64,000 nucleotides of DNA from contig OZ037766.1 in assembly GCA_964035545.1 (NCBI GenBank), forward strand, positions 33,211,773-33,275,772. The letters are read 5' to 3'. Every line of letters begins with the position of its first letter. The stretch's first letter is position 1. The notes under the pieces are model-generated. The model saw nothing but the letters and a program-made list of their open reading frames with translations. It had not been told where the DNA came from and did not search any database. Shown in pieces: positions 1 through 12,600 of this stretch. This DNA is from Bugula neritina (lineage: Eukaryota; Bryozoa; Gymnolaemata; Cheilostomatida; Bugulidae). The position numbers and the translations under genes are program-made.

Positions 1-59
1 GTTCCATACCAAATGATGGCAATGAACTATGAATTCCAAGCAAGACATGACTAGCGTAC

Positions 60-539
60 CTTCCCATCTGCATCTACTGTTACAGTCTTTGTCTCCAGAT
101 GTAGTGTGAGTTTGTTCCCCTCTCCTGGGGAACCCAAATCTTCTTTATCCGACACACCACTGTCAGGGTTTAAATCCTGCAAGTAATGCAGTGTCATTTG
201 CTAGTATGTTTTATCAACAAAGTATATACAGCTGCAAGCAAACAACTCAAAGTATGCTACACGTTTTAATTTGAAATTAGTAATTCTAAAAAAATATTTA
301 TATCAAATATCAACCAATATAAAGATGTAAAATTCTTTCCACAACCAATTTCATTGAATAGTAACATCTGCTTGCACTTTGAATATTTTTACCTGAACTA
401 CTTCAAAGGGAGGCTGTGGCTGCATTCCCGCTCTACTATTGGGCCGACTATTGGAGCGTATCAGCAGAAACAGAGCAGCCAATGAAAGCAAAGCTATTCC
501 GAATTTGATGATCATGTTATCTCGCATAGCCATATTCAT
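60..539 (-). CDS. Unknown membrane-anchored protein, 5' part (exons 393-539 and 60-176)
   Basis: Two exons join in phase 0: 539-393 (donor CAG|GTAAAA) and 176-60 (acceptor GCAG, donor AAG|GTACGC). The start is the first ATG of the open frame. A TAG|GACG just upstream of it looks like a splice acceptor, so a 5' UTR exon may lie further right. The first ~29 residues hold a charged start then a hydrophobic stretch (FGIALLSLAALFLLI), fitting a signal anchor with a short cytosolic N-terminus or an uncleaved signal. The next 39 residues are acidic and Ser/Gly-rich, then beta-like (KLTLHLETKTVTVDADGK). The rest lies off the left edge. I do not recognise the family; a Golgi or ER type II protein is one possibility. 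Confidence 0.6.
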
Positions 540-2300
540 CGTCCTACCAAAAATAAATAAAAGTTGGTCTGCTTAAAGCAATCAATGGGTTAGTTTAGAG
601 ACTACAAGTTTAAATGCAACATTATCAGATAAACTCAAAGTGAAACTTTCATGTACTGGTATGCGAAGCTGAATGAACGCAGAACAAATGTTCTATAGCC
701 AAGTGCATGCCATCTAATTCTATTGAGTCAAACTACCCATTCATAAGGCCAAAGGTTGTCACAAGAAACAAGAAGCACATAACAAATGTGATCCAACTAG
801 CTCACATCATTGACTCCACTTGAGTTAAAGTTACTGAATGCTTTATACGTTAAATGAGGAAACAATTTAGATCATAAACTGACTGTAAAATGTTGTCGAC
901 TAATAGCTATTTTGTTTATTGATTTTAAGAATTTTAAACACACTGATACTGATAGTGATACTTCATCAAACTCTTATACTTATAGATTAACTGACAAATA
1001 TTGAAAGAGGGAGTAAAAGTGTAACTGTAAGAAAAAGAAAGTTTAGCTGTAAAACTAAGTCTAACGCACTCTCAGTGACATTAAGTTTAGCAATAAGTAT
1101 AACTGCAACATTAACAATAACAGTAAGTCAAAGTGTAACTGCAACAATCACAGTGACAGTCAGTCACAGTGTAAGACTAAGATCAGGGTGAAGGTGTGCG
1201 AATAATTTGAATTTCTTACTTACCTTTGAGTATTACTATTAGCAATACTAATTATTGAATAATTAAAATAGCTTTAATGCAGTTGCAGTTGAACAGTTAT
1301 TTGCAAAGATACTTGGAAGCATATGTCTGGTAGACGAATGCATAAACTCCCTTTCACTACACACTTGAAACTAAATGTTAAACTTGTAGTTTATTGACTT
1401 GTCACTATTGCTTAGAAATGGTTAAATTCTAGCAGTAATAAAACAACCCAAATTCCTTAGACTATCTTCGTCATGTTCTTTCCTCCTCAAATATTACAAT
1501 GTCATATGCGGCATATCTTGATGCTCTAAGTCTATTAATAATGCTTGTTCGCACTGAAACATTTTTCGCAAAATATTGTAGCCCATCACGATTTTACTTG
1601 AGTCATAATTGAAAATGGTTGGACGGCATAAGATTTTCCATCTATTCTATAACAATTGTACGAAGTCTTCAAATATATATGGAATAAAAAGGTAAATTGC
1701 CTAACAATTATTTGAATTGCTGTGTGAACAATGTGCAAACTTGATTCCACTATCATAGTATAATTTCAACTTGAATTTCAGTTTGACCTTGGGCTCGAGT
1801 TCAACTTTAAGTTTAAGTTTAAACTTTAAAGTTTTAGGTTAACTTTAAGTTATTAGTATTAGTATTACTATTGCTATTGGTTAATCACCTAATCATAAAC
1901 CTAAAATGATAATCATAACTTCAAAGTGATCGTGTAAAATGCTAGTTGACTTATTGAGTTATTTTATTTTCAATTAAATTAACTAATTTTAATTCAAGTT
2001 ATTGCTTTTAATAATAATATTTATATTATGATGAAAGTAATTATAATCATTATTATATTTAAGAATTTTAATATAAATATTAAATTTTATATTAATGGTA
2101 ATATTTATATTGTTAATGTTAATCTTTAAGATTATGGTTATTGTTATGGTAATCAATATCATAATTATAATCATAATGTTAATCTAAATCATAGTGAATA
2201 GTTTTGATTATCAATACCTTAAATTATGAATTATTAAAATTGTTTGTTTTAAAATAAATTAAAGTGACTAACAGTAACATGGAAAATTTAAACAATTACC
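540..2300. other. Intergenic or intronic AT-rich stretch without a supported gene
   Basis: No conserved coding exon was seen. It should contain the upstream region of the minus-strand gene at 393-539 and may contain the first exon of the plus-strand peptidase gene. The part at 1990-2200 is very AT-rich with imperfect TAATCATTAT-like repeats. Confidence 0.5.
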
Positions 2301-2527
2301 AAAATGATTTACGATTGCGCGAGACGGTCGTGATTTTACTGGCGCTCTTAGTAAATTTTCATAAATTTATATCTATACCTATCTAGTGAAAATTTTCTTC
2401 AACTTATAGTAAGAAAGTGCCTCAGCAGCAAAAATTTATCTACAATTGCAATTAAAAAAAAGTTTCAACATAGAATAAATTATCCCCACAAACGTTCGAA
2501 TTTCTCATTTTAAATCAATTAATTGAT

Positions 2528-3493
2528 ATGTCTCAAACTAACACTGACATAGTTTGTGCCAGTGGTGATGGTTCGAATACAGAATCTGAGAAATGCTATT
2601 CCTGCAAGCAAGAGGATTGCTTTATAACTAATGCTAAAAACCGAAAACAGAAGATTGATTCGAAGTGGATTTTGTGTGACTTATGTCAGCACTGGTTTCA
2701 TGCTCTCTGCCAAAATATATCAAACTCCGAAATTGGTTACATCAACAAAGCAGCAAATGCGAAGGGTGTACTATGGTGCTGTGAAACCTGCCTGCCACAA
2801 ACAAAGTCAATTAGTAAAACACCTAATAACACTGGCATGGAATCAGTCAGTGATCGGCTAAACAAAATTGAAGAGGTAATTGATAAGCTCTCCACAAGCA
2901 TTTTACAACAAGACAAATCACTTACTGACCAACTCCAAACTTTCGAAAAAACATATAGCAGTGTCCTCCAAACAAACCAGGAAAACATAAAAAAATCTAT
3001 AGAGATAAACGCCTCTGCACAATCAGTGATTAAAAAGTCCCTTGCTCACTCAGAGAATGAGACCCGAAAACTAAATGCCATTTTATATGGTATGGCTGAA
3101 AACCGAGAAAAAGGTGCTATCGATCAGGTAAAAGACCTAATGGATTCTGGAAACTTCCAGTATGTGACCTTTCCTTCCCAAGCTTTTCGGCTTGGGAGAG
3201 TAGGCACTAAGCCTCGCCCGGTTAAGGTAGTCTTTGATGATGAAAAAGCCAAATGGGAATTTGTGAAGCGCGTGAACTCAACCTTGAAAGCTGAAGGTTT
3301 TTTCTGCAAGTTGGACACTAGTAAGGAAGTACGAGATGAAGAATACAACATGAGACAACAAGTTAAATTACTGAGATCTTCAAATAGCGATGCTGAGTAT
3401 CGTATACGAGGAGGTAAAATACAAACAAAAACACAGAATTCGGGGGACTGGGTCAATATGAACCCAGCAATAAAGAGTCAACTCACCCCCTAA
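2528..3493 (+). CDS. LINE ORF1: PHD-type zinc finger, coiled coil and RNA-binding-like protein
   Basis: The 321-residue protein has a C4HC3 (PHD-like) arrangement: C23, C26, C50, C53, H58, C61, C84/C85 and C88, with WILCDLCQHWFHALC at the core. A probable coiled coil follows at about residues 105-170 (LNKIEEVIDKLS, then Gln/Lys-rich heptads). The C-terminal part (from about 178) contains NAILYGMAE and VKVVFDDEKAKWEFVKRVN, resembling the RRM-like and C-terminal domains of LINE ORF1 proteins. PHD-bearing ORF1s are known from Jockey-group LINEs of invertebrates. Its likely role is RNA/DNA binding in the retrotransposition particle. The stop at 3491-3493 lies close to the start of the ORF2 frame. 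Confidence 0.85.
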   Translation: MSQTNTDIVCASGDGSNTESEKCYSCKQEDCFITNAKNRKQKIDSKWILCDLCQHWFHALCQNISNSEIGYINKAANAKGVLWCCETCLPQTKSISKTPNNTGMESVSDRLNKIEEVIDKLSTSILQQDKSLTDQLQTFEKTYSSVLQTNQENIKKSIEINASAQSVIKKSLAHSENETRKLNAILYGMAENREKGAIDQVKDLMDSGNFQYVTFPSQAFRLGRVGTKPRPVKVVFDDEKAKWEFVKRVNSTLKAEGFFCKLDTSKEVRDEEYNMRQQVKLLRSSNSDAEYRIRGGKIQTKTQNSGDWVNMNPAIKSQLTP

Positions 3494-3495
3494 GA

Positions 3496-6213
3496 CTACT
3501 ACTACTGAATACCAGGTCTGTCAAAGGCAAATCCCCAGAATTGACATCTCTTGCTATGAATTACGATATAGTGTGTGTCACTGAAACCCATGTTGATGAG
3601 AGTGTCACTGATAAACAAATCCTGGATCTCTCTCAGAAGACTGTCTTTCGATGTGATAGGAACCTTCACGGTGGTGGTGTAATGATTGCCATTGACAATA
3701 AACTGAGTGTTAAACATGTAGAAGTCGGATCAGCAGACCTGGAAATAGTTGTCCTAAGACTAGATGATAATACTATTATTGGGTGTTTCTATAGACCCAA
3801 CATTGCACACAGTCTCTCTCAATTTTGGCTTCTCCTCGAAGAAATTTCTAGCAAATATCCTACCGATCGAATAATCATAACTGGTGATTTCAATCTTCCC
3901 AATGTTGATTGGAAATATACCCAACTAAAAAAAAACTGCCAATATCAAGCCCTTCACCGAGAGTTTCTCAATTTAATTGCTGAAAATAACCTGACTCAAC
4001 TCATTGACCAACCTACTCACATCCAGGGTAATACTTTAGATCTCATTCTCACAAATCAACCCAAAGACATTCAATCAATCAATATTGTTGAACCTGGCTT
4101 AAGTGACCACTTTCTTATTGAGGCTTCTATACAACATAGAGTGGCTACTACTAGTGTCACACCTCAATTGAAATACATCAAACTATACCGCCAAGCTAAT
4201 ATTGAGGGTTTCCGAGAACAAATGTCTCATGTACAACTTCAGCTGGAAGAAATGAGTGATGTCGATAGCATGTGGCCGCTGTTTGTCTCCCAACTTAGAA
4301 ACTCAATCTCTAACCACGTCCCTATAAGAATATGCAAACCAAAAGGTGATCAACCTGCATGGTTCAATCTTAGAGCGAAGAAACTAGTCCAGAAACAACG
4401 TGAAACCTATAACAAATTTAAACAAACAAATGACCCTTTTTTTCTGACAAAATACAAACAACAAAGACGTGACACTAAACGCACTTTGAGAGAACTAAGG
4501 AACAACTATACCACTGAAGTGGTATGCGGACCATTGGAAGCTGGAAACAGCAAACCCTTCTTTAAATATCTGAAGAATATTCAGAACAAAACAAAACCCA
4601 TGCTGACACTTACTCACCCTAATGGTACTTCCACAACTGATCCTCGAGAAAATGCTGAGATGCTCAATAATTTCTTTCAGCAACAGTTCTGCCAGCAAGA
4701 TTTCTTCACCGACGACCTCCCTTATCACTCTGATGATGATGATCTGAATGTGACTCCCGATGGGGTGGAAAAGCTTCTGAACGATCTCAAAACTGGTAAG
4801 GCACCTGGTCCGGACGGACTTAACAAAGAGGATCTCTGCATCGATACTAGATTGATAGCCAACTGCCTAACACTAATCTTTAACGCATCCTTGCGCAGTG
4901 CCAAACTTCCTGCGGGATGGAAGCTAGCCAACATCATCCCTGTCCACAAGAAAGGCCAGCTAGATATGCCAAACAACTATCGACCAATATCATTAACCAG
5001 TATACCTTGCAAGTTACTGGAACACATTGTGCTACACTATCTCAATAAACTGTTAGATCCCATCCTCCATAATCGTCAACATGGTTTCCGTCGTGGCTTG
5101 TCCTGCGAAACACAGCTTTGTGGAACCTTCCATGAAATTGCCAGGTCAATGAACAACTCTCACACCACTCATGCTCTTGTCCTCGACTTCCAGAAGGCCT
5201 TCGACAAAGTCCCCCACAAGCTACTCATACATAAGTTAAGCGTCGTTGATGGAATTAATCCTCACATACTCCGATGGCTCCAGAATTTTTTGACAAAGCG
5301 AGAGCAGCAAGTAATCATAGATGGCCACTCTTCTGGTAGATTACCAGTCTTTTCTGGCGTTCCACAGGGCTCTGTCCTGGGGCCCACCCTATTCCTTCTT
5401 TACATCAATGATCTCCCTGATCTACTAAGTTGCAGTGTCAGTTTATTTGCTGATGACACACTGATTTTTCAAGAGGTAGACTCCCTAGATGATGTCCGAA
5501 AATTCCAAAAGAATATTGAACAGATTGAGAATTGGTCTCTGAAGTGGAAAATGCCGTTCAACTCTTCAAAATGCCGAATCATGTCATTTGGCAAAGATTC
5601 CCAAATTCTACCATCATATCGACTAGGGGGAGAAACATTGCCCTACGTAGATGAGATTACCTACCTTGGAGTTACACTACAATCTAACCTCAAGTTTCAC
5701 AGCCACATAACTAAAAAAATAAACAAAGCATACAAGGTTCTTGGCATGCTAAAGCTATCCCTCTATGGAGCTCCCAAGAAAGCAAAGCTGCTGGCATATA
5801 TGACTCTCTGCAGACCTATACTAGAATACGCTGCAACCACTTGGGATCCTGTAACAAAGCAACTTGTGAAAGAAATTGAGTTAGTCCAGAACCGAGCTAT
5901 TAGATTCATCTGCTGTCTCAAAGGCCGGGAGGCTAGCATCAGTGATGCAAGAGAACAACTCAACATATCATCACTGGAAGATCGTCGCAAAAGCCTACGA
6001 ATAACCCTCCTTTTGAAGATCTTGTCCAAAGAAGAATGTCATCAGGCATTATCTTCCAGCTACACTGAACTGACAAGGGACAAATCAACCGCTACGGTTA
6101 CCACGAGGGCTGCCTCTAACGGAATACCAACTGCGATATCTGCCATGTGCACAGCATATCATAACAGCTTCCTACCGCGCACTATTAGAGACCTAAGAAT
6201 TGGAACTCCCTAA
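3496..6213 (+). CDS. LINE ORF2: APE-type endonuclease and reverse transcriptase
   Basis: The open frame runs through the ORF1 stop. The endonuclease begins before the first ATG (3556): the conserved NTRSVKGK motif is at 3508-3531, so translation may start by reinitiation or at a non-AUG codon. Endonuclease motifs are TETH, GGGVMIAI, FYRPN, ITGDFNLPNVDW and the C-terminal SDHF. Reverse transcriptase motifs in order are GKAPGPDGL, ANIIPVHKKG, NYRPISLTS, QHGFRRGLSCETQL, LDFQKAFDKVPH, GVPQGSVLGPTLFLLYINDL, the catalytic FADD and YLGVTL. There is no RNase H domain. About 900 residues, the usual size for CR1/L2 ORF2, with no internal stop. Confidence 0.9.
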   Translation, partial: LLLLNTRSVKGKSPELTSLAMNYDIVCVTETHVDESVTDKQILDLSQKTVFRCDRNLHGGGVMIAIDNKLSVKHVEVGSADLEIVVLRLDDNTIIGCFYRPNIAHSLSQFWLLLEEISSKYPTDRIIITGDFNLPNVDWKYTQLKKNCQYQALHREFLNLIAENNLTQLIDQPTHIQGNTLDLILTNQPKDIQSINIVEPGLSDHFLIEASIQHRVATTSVTPQLKYIKLYRQANIEGFREQMSHVQLQLEEMSDVDSMWPLFVSQLRNSISNHVPIRICKPKGDQPAWFNLRAKKLVQKQRETYNKFKQTNDPFFLTKYKQQRRDTKRTLRELRNNYTTEVVCGPLEAGNSKPFFKYLKNIQNKTKPMLTLTHPNGTSTTDPRENAEMLNNFFQQQFCQQDFFTDDLPYHSDDDDLNVTPDGVEKLLNDLKTGKAPGPDGLNKEDLCIDTRLIANCLTLIFNASLRSAKLPAGWKLANIIPVHKKGQLDMPNNYRPISLTSIPCKLLEHIVLHYLNKLLDPILHNRQHGFRRGLSCETQLCGTFHEIARSMNNSHTTHALVLDFQKAFDKVPHKLLIHKLSVVDGINPHILRWLQNFLTKREQQVIIDGHSSGRLPVFSGVPQGSVLGPTLFLLYINDLPDLLSCSVSLFADDTLIFQEVDSLDDVRKFQKNIEQIENWSLKWKMPFNSSKCRIMSFGKDSQILPSYRLGGETLPYVDEITYLGVTLQSNLKFHSHITKKINKAYKVLGMLKLSLYGAPKKAKLLAYMTLCRPILEYAATTWDPVTKQLVKEIELVQNRAIRFICCLKGREASISDAREQLNISSLEDRRKSLRITLLLKILSKEECHQALSSSYTELTRDKSTATVTTRAASNGIPTAISAMCTAYHNSFLPRTIRDLRIGTP

Positions 6214-6669
6214 ATACTTGATAAATGATAACCTGAAAGGTACTACAATTACCAAATTTAAAATGCATAATGTATGCAAATACAGTTATAATTCTATGTC
6301 AACTGTATTGTAACAAGCTGCTGAGGCACGCCTCTTGCGCCTTATGGTGATCTAGCGTGTGCTAAAGTCGAAGTATCGAAGTAAGTAAGTAATGATAAAT
6401 TTTGTTAGCATAATCGTTATCAATATGAATATCATCATTGATCATTATGATTATCATTATCAATGTTAATAATTTAGGCGGCATTGTCAATATCATTGCT
6501 ATGATGACAGTCACTTAAAGTTAAAACTTGTAATTTTTTATATATATTCTAATTTTTAACTTTTAATATGGATATAGTTATGGTATGCCTTGGCCTATTG
6601 CAGTAAGGAATTATGACGTAACTAGTAGCAAGTTTACTATCTTAGGCTGCAATGTTGCAAATTTTACAG

Positions 6670-9600
6670 TTATAAGAATCTAAGCAGTTCCAGCACTCCA
6701 AATAGTAACCTGCGTATTCCGTTATTTGAGACTCAAACTAGCTCTGGAACAAAGGCTAAGTTTAACCCTCACACTAAAACACAAGTTACAAAGTTACCGA
6801 ATGGACTAACAGTTGCATCTGAAGATCACTGGGGACAGTTTGCTACTCTAGGAGGTTTGTTTTTCTATCAACTACATATTCAGAGGGCAGCTACTCAGTA
6901 ATAATCAGCTAAATCTCAAAGAACTCATTTATTTGATTGACTTTCAGCAATTCCACTTTCTTGAAGTATGTATAATGGCGTTACTTAATATACGGTTCAG
7001 TCATTTGATGCTTGATGTTCTCTAACAAATAACTTGTCAGCAAAGTTGTGGTTCATCTAACCCATCCACTACAGATACATATAACCCACTCTCTCCTGTG
7101 TTACAAGATACGTGTTGATATTTCAGTATTAGTCAACTCTGGGTCTAGAAATGAAGCAGCCTTTGCTAGTGGAGTCAATCACTTCTTGGAGAAACTGGCT
7201 TTCAATGTAAGTTAGAGTTTAAGTTGATGACTTGTGATGATTAGATAGTAGGTTTGAGTTGCTATTTGATTTCACTAGTCACTTCTACTTCCACACCTTG
7301 AGGTTGGTTTTTATTGCTGTAATGTTAATATAACATTGATTGTAGTCGACTGAAAAGTTTGAAAGCAAAGAACAAATATTTCAGATGTTAGAGAAGCATG
7401 GAGGCATATGTGACTGTCAAACTACCAGGTGGGTATTCTTCACTACTACTCTGTCTACTCAATACTACTATGTATACTCTACTCTGTATACTCTACTCTG
7501 TATACTCTACTCTGTATACTCTACTCTGTATACTCACTACTCTGTATACTCACTACTCTGTATACTCACTACTCTGTCTACTCTGTCTACTCTGTCTACT
7601 CTGTCTACTCTGTATACTCTGTATACTCTGTATACTCTGTATACTCTGTGTACTCTGTATACTCTGTATACTCTGTATACTCTACTCTGTATACTCTACT
7701 CTGTATACTCTACTCTGTATACTCACTACTCTGTATACTCACTACTCTGTATACTCTGTATACTCTGTCTATTCTGTATACTCTGTATATTCTGTATACT
7801 CTGTGTACTCTGTATACTCTGTATACTCTACTCTGTATACTCTACTCTGTATACTCTACTCTGTATACTCACTACTCTGTATACTCACTACTCTGTATAC
7901 TCACTACTCTGTATACTCTGGATACTCTGTAGGCCTATACTCTGTATACTCTGTATACTCTGTATACTCTCTACTCTGTATACTCTGTATACTCTCTACT
8001 CTGTATACTCGCTATTTTGTATAGGGATACTATGATACACGCAGTCTCCCTACAGAAGGAGGGGCTAGAGACGGCCATGGAGCTTCTGTCTCAGGTTGTC
8101 CTTCACCCCAAGTTTAGTGCAGAGGAAGTGGCCATGACTCAGCAGATTGTAGCCTTTGAACTCGAGAATCTACACATGAGTCCCAACAAGGAGCTGCAGA
8201 TGATGGAGTTGATACATGCTGTATGTTGATGAGTACTTACACTATGTACTTACACTATATACTTACACCATGTACTTACACTATGTACTTACACTATGTA
8301 CTTACACTATATACTTACACTGTATACTTACACTGTATACTTACACCATGTACTTACACTATATACTTACACTATGTACTTACACTATGTACTTGCACTA
8401 TATATACTTACACTGTGTACTTACACTATGTACTTGCACTATATACTTACACCATGTACTTACACTATATACTTACACTATATACTTACACTATATACTT
8501 ACACTATATACTTACACTATGTACTTACACTATGTACTTGCACTGTATACTTACACTACATACTTACACTGTATACTTACACTACGTACTTACACTATAT
8601 ACTTACACTGTGTACTTACACTATATACTTACACTGTGTACTTACACTATATACTTACACTGTGTACTTACACTGTGTACTTACACTATATACTTACACT
8701 GTGTACTTACACTATATACTTACACTATGTACTTACACTACGTACTTACACTATATACTTACACTATGTACTTACACTATATACTTACACTATATACTTA
8801 CACTATGTACTTACACTATGTACTTACAATATATACTTACACTGTGTACTTACACTATATACTTACACTATGTACTTACACTATGTACTTACACTGTGTA
8901 CTTACACTATATACTTACACTATATACTTACACTATGTACTTACACTATGTACTTACACTATATACTTACACTATATACTTACACTATGATACTTACACT
9001 ACATACTTACACTATATACTTACACTATACACTTACACTACATACTTACACTATATACTTACACTACGTACTTACACTGTATACTTACACTACATACTTA
9101 CACTCTACTTACACTCTAATTACATGGTATAGTCAATATATGGCCATCTGTAGACAGATACTATACGATAAGTGTTTGTACTGCAGGCTGCGTATAAAGA
9201 CAACACTGTGGGACTACCAAAGTTGTGTCCCCCTGATAATATCATGAGTTTAGACCGAGATCTACTCTTCACCTACCTGAAGCATCAGTGCACGCCCGAC
9301 AAGATGGTGTTGGCCGGCTCCGGGATGGACCACGGCCAGCTGGTGGAACTAGCTAACAAATACTTCACCGAGTAAGTCTAGAAAATTCTGCTGCTCTCAG
9401 CTGTTTGGTCATGTGATTCAGTCCGGCTACATGATTGGCTATTGTTAACATCCTGTGTGTCTTACTGTTGCCTAGGAAACCGGTGTGGGACAGGATGAGC
9501 CTCAGTTCCAAGTACCAGACAGACAAGTCCTACGCACAGTACACGGGTGGTGTGGTGGCCGTGAGTTTACTTGTTTATTATGAGCAGACTCTAGGCTGAG

Positions 9601-12600
9601 TATTCCTTACACACCAACTTAGAGGAGACTACTCCAAATATTATTTACTTTAACTTCTCATCACATGTGTTGCAGCTCAGTGAAGATCTTTCAAATGTCA
9701 GCCTGGGGCCCACCCCGATGCCAGAGCTGGCTCATGTCAGCATAGGCTTGGAGTCGTGCTCTCACTTAGATGACGATTTCGTAGCCTACTGCGTCCTCAA
9801 CACGCTGATGGGAGGGGGCGGGTCGTTCAGTGCGGGTGGACCTGGTAAGGGAATGTACACTAGACTTTACACCAACGTCCTCAACAGGTGAGTGAGATAT
9901 CCGCCACTCTTCATCTCGTTACCATGTCACACCTGTCTCTACAGAGTACAATATACACACTAGCTAGGTTCACCGTTACCATGTCACACCTGTCTCTACA
10001 GAGTACAATACACACATTAGCTAGGTTCACCGTTACCATGTCACACCTGTCTCTACAGAGTACAATATACACATTAGCTAAGTTCACCGTTACCATGTCA
10101 CACCTGTCTCTACAGAGTACAATATACACATTAGCTAAGTTCACCGTTACCATGTCACACCTGTCTCTACAGAGTACAATACACACATTAGCTAAGTTCA
10201 CTGTTACCATAGCACACCTGTCTTTACAGAGTACAATGTACATATTAGCTAAGTTCACTGTTACCATGTCACACCTGTCTCTACAGAGTACAATACACAC
10301 ATTAGCTAAGTTCACCGTTACCATGTCACACCTGTCTCTACAGAGTACAATATACACACTAGCTAAGTTCACTGTTATCATAGCACACCTGTCTTCACAG
10401 GCACTACTGGATGGAGAACGCTACGGCTATAAACCACGCCTACTCAGATACCGGCTTGTTTACGTTCTACGGTAACTGTCATCCTAGCAAGCTAGCAGAC
10501 CTCGTCATGGTGTTGGCGGCTGAGATGAGAGCCATGGCTAACCCGGCAGACCAGGTACTAACTACTATACATGTGTACCTAACTACTATACACGTGTACC
10601 TAACTACTATACATGTGTATCTAACTACTATACATGTGTACCTAACTACTATACATGTGTACCTAACTACTATACATGTGTACCTAACTACTATACATGT
10701 GTACCTAACTACTATACATGTGTACCTAATTACTATACACATGTACCTAACTACTATACATGTGTACCTAACTACTGTGTGTGTGCATCTACTGTGTGTG
10801 CATCTACTGTGTGTGTATCTACTGTGTGTGAGTACCTACTGTGTGTATCTACTGTGTGTGTGTATCTACTGTGTGTGTGTATCTACTGTGTGTATCTACT
10901 GTGTGTGTATCTACTGTGTGTGAGTATCTACTGTGTGAGTAACTACTGTGTGTGTATCTACTGTGTGTGTATCTACTGTGTGTCTGTCTACTGTGTGTGT
11001 GTGTATCTACTGTGTGTGTATCTACTGTGTGTGTATCTACTGTGTGTGAGTATCTACTGTGTGTGAGTATCTACTGTGTGTGTATCTACTGTGTGTCTGT
11101 CTACTGTGTGTGTGTGTATCTACTGTGTGTGTATCTACTGTGTGTGTATCTACTGTGTGTGAGTATCTACTGTGTGTGAGTATCTACTGTGTGTGAGTAT
11201 CTACTGTGTGTGAGTATCTACTGTGTGTGTGTCTACTGTGTGTGAGTATCTACTGTGTGTATCTCTACTGTGTGTGTGTCTACTGTGTGTGTGTCTACTG
11301 TGTGAGTATCTACTGTGTGAGTATCTACTGTGTGAGTATCTACTGTGTGTGAGTATCTACTGTGTGAGTATCTACTGTGTGTGAGTATCTACTGTGTGTA
11401 TCTACTGTGTGTGTGTCTACTGTGTGAGTATCTACTGTGTGTGTAACTACTGTGTGTGTGTATCTACTGTGTGTGAGTATCTACTGTGTGTGAGTACCTA
11501 CTGTGTGTGAGTATCTACTGTGCATCACTCTGAACTTTTCTATATGCAGACGGAATTAAAAAGAGCCAAACGACAGCTACAGTCCATGTTGATGATGAAT
11601 CTGGAGTCTCGTCCAATCATCTTTGAGGATATCGGTAGACAAGTTTTAGCTTCAGGAGAGAGGAAACACCCTCTACATTTTTACGATAAAATAGGTCAGT
11701 ATACTAGATGAGTATATGATAACATAGGTCAGTATACTAAATGAGTATATGATAACATAGATCAGTATACTAGATGAGTTTATGATAACATAGGTCAGTA
11801 TACTAGATGAGTATATGATAACATAGGTCAGTATAACAGATGAGTATATGATAACATAGATCAGTATACTAGATGAGTATATGATAACAAGGTCAGTATA
11901 CTAGATGAGTATATGATAACATAGATCAGTATACTAGATGAGTATATGATAACATAGATCAGTATACTAGATGAGTATATGATAACATAGATCAGTATAC
12001 TAGATGAGTATATGATAACATAGATCAGTATACTAGATGAGTATATGATAACATAGGTCAGTATACTAGAGGAGTATGTATATGATATCATAGGTCAGTA
12101 TACTAGATGAGTATATGATAACATAGATCAGTATACTAAATGAGTATATGATAACATAGGTCAGTATAACAGATGAGTATATGATAACATAGGTCAGTAT
12201 ACTAGATGAGTATATGATAACATAGATCAGTATACTAAATGAGTATATGATAACATAGGTCAGTATAACAGATGAGTATATGATAACATAGGTCAGTATA
12301 CTAGATGAGTATATGATAACATAGATCAGTATACTAGATGAGTATATGATAACATAGATCAGTATACTAGATGAGTATATGATAACATAGGTCAGTATAC
12401 TAGAGGAGTATGTATATGATATCAATATGTTTCTGCAGAACAAATAGAGTCAGCTGACATAGAGAGAGTAGCCAGTCGTCTGCTAAAGTCTAAAGTATCT
12501 CTGGCAGCGCTAGGCTCACTAGACAGACTACCAGACGTGGACAAAGTTCAGGATATGCTGGCTAGTGGTCGTTCCTCCGGTGCTAGACGACTGTTTGGGT

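Larger units (their letters stand above)
2310..6400 (+). mobile_element. LINE retrotransposon, CR1/L2-like (Jockey group), both ORFs open
   Basis: Two non-overlapping ORFs (2528-3493 and about 3496-6213) encode a zinc-finger/coiled-coil ORF1 protein and an endonuclease-reverse transcriptase. The 3' tail after 6213 ends in a short GTAA/AAGT microsatellite at 6379-6392, as in CR1- and L2-type elements, rather than poly(A). The 5' boundary is not sharp; 2310 is an estimate and no target-site duplication was found. It has the same orientation as the peptidase gene downstream and may sit in that gene's first intron. The absence of any stop or frameshift in about 1,200 codons points to a young copy. 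Confidence 0.85.

Noticed and set aside
2304-2329. Possible PMPCA first exon (ATG at 2304, phase 2, short Arg-rich start)
   Set aside because: The phase fits exon 6670-6854 but the donor (GTCGTG) is weak and the segment may be LINE 5' UTR; too little to call.
7385-9247. Long overlapping plus-strand open frames rich in Tyr/Leu/Cys
   Set aside because: They lie in tandem repeats within PMPCA introns; the same repeat is open in three frames and has no conserved protein content.
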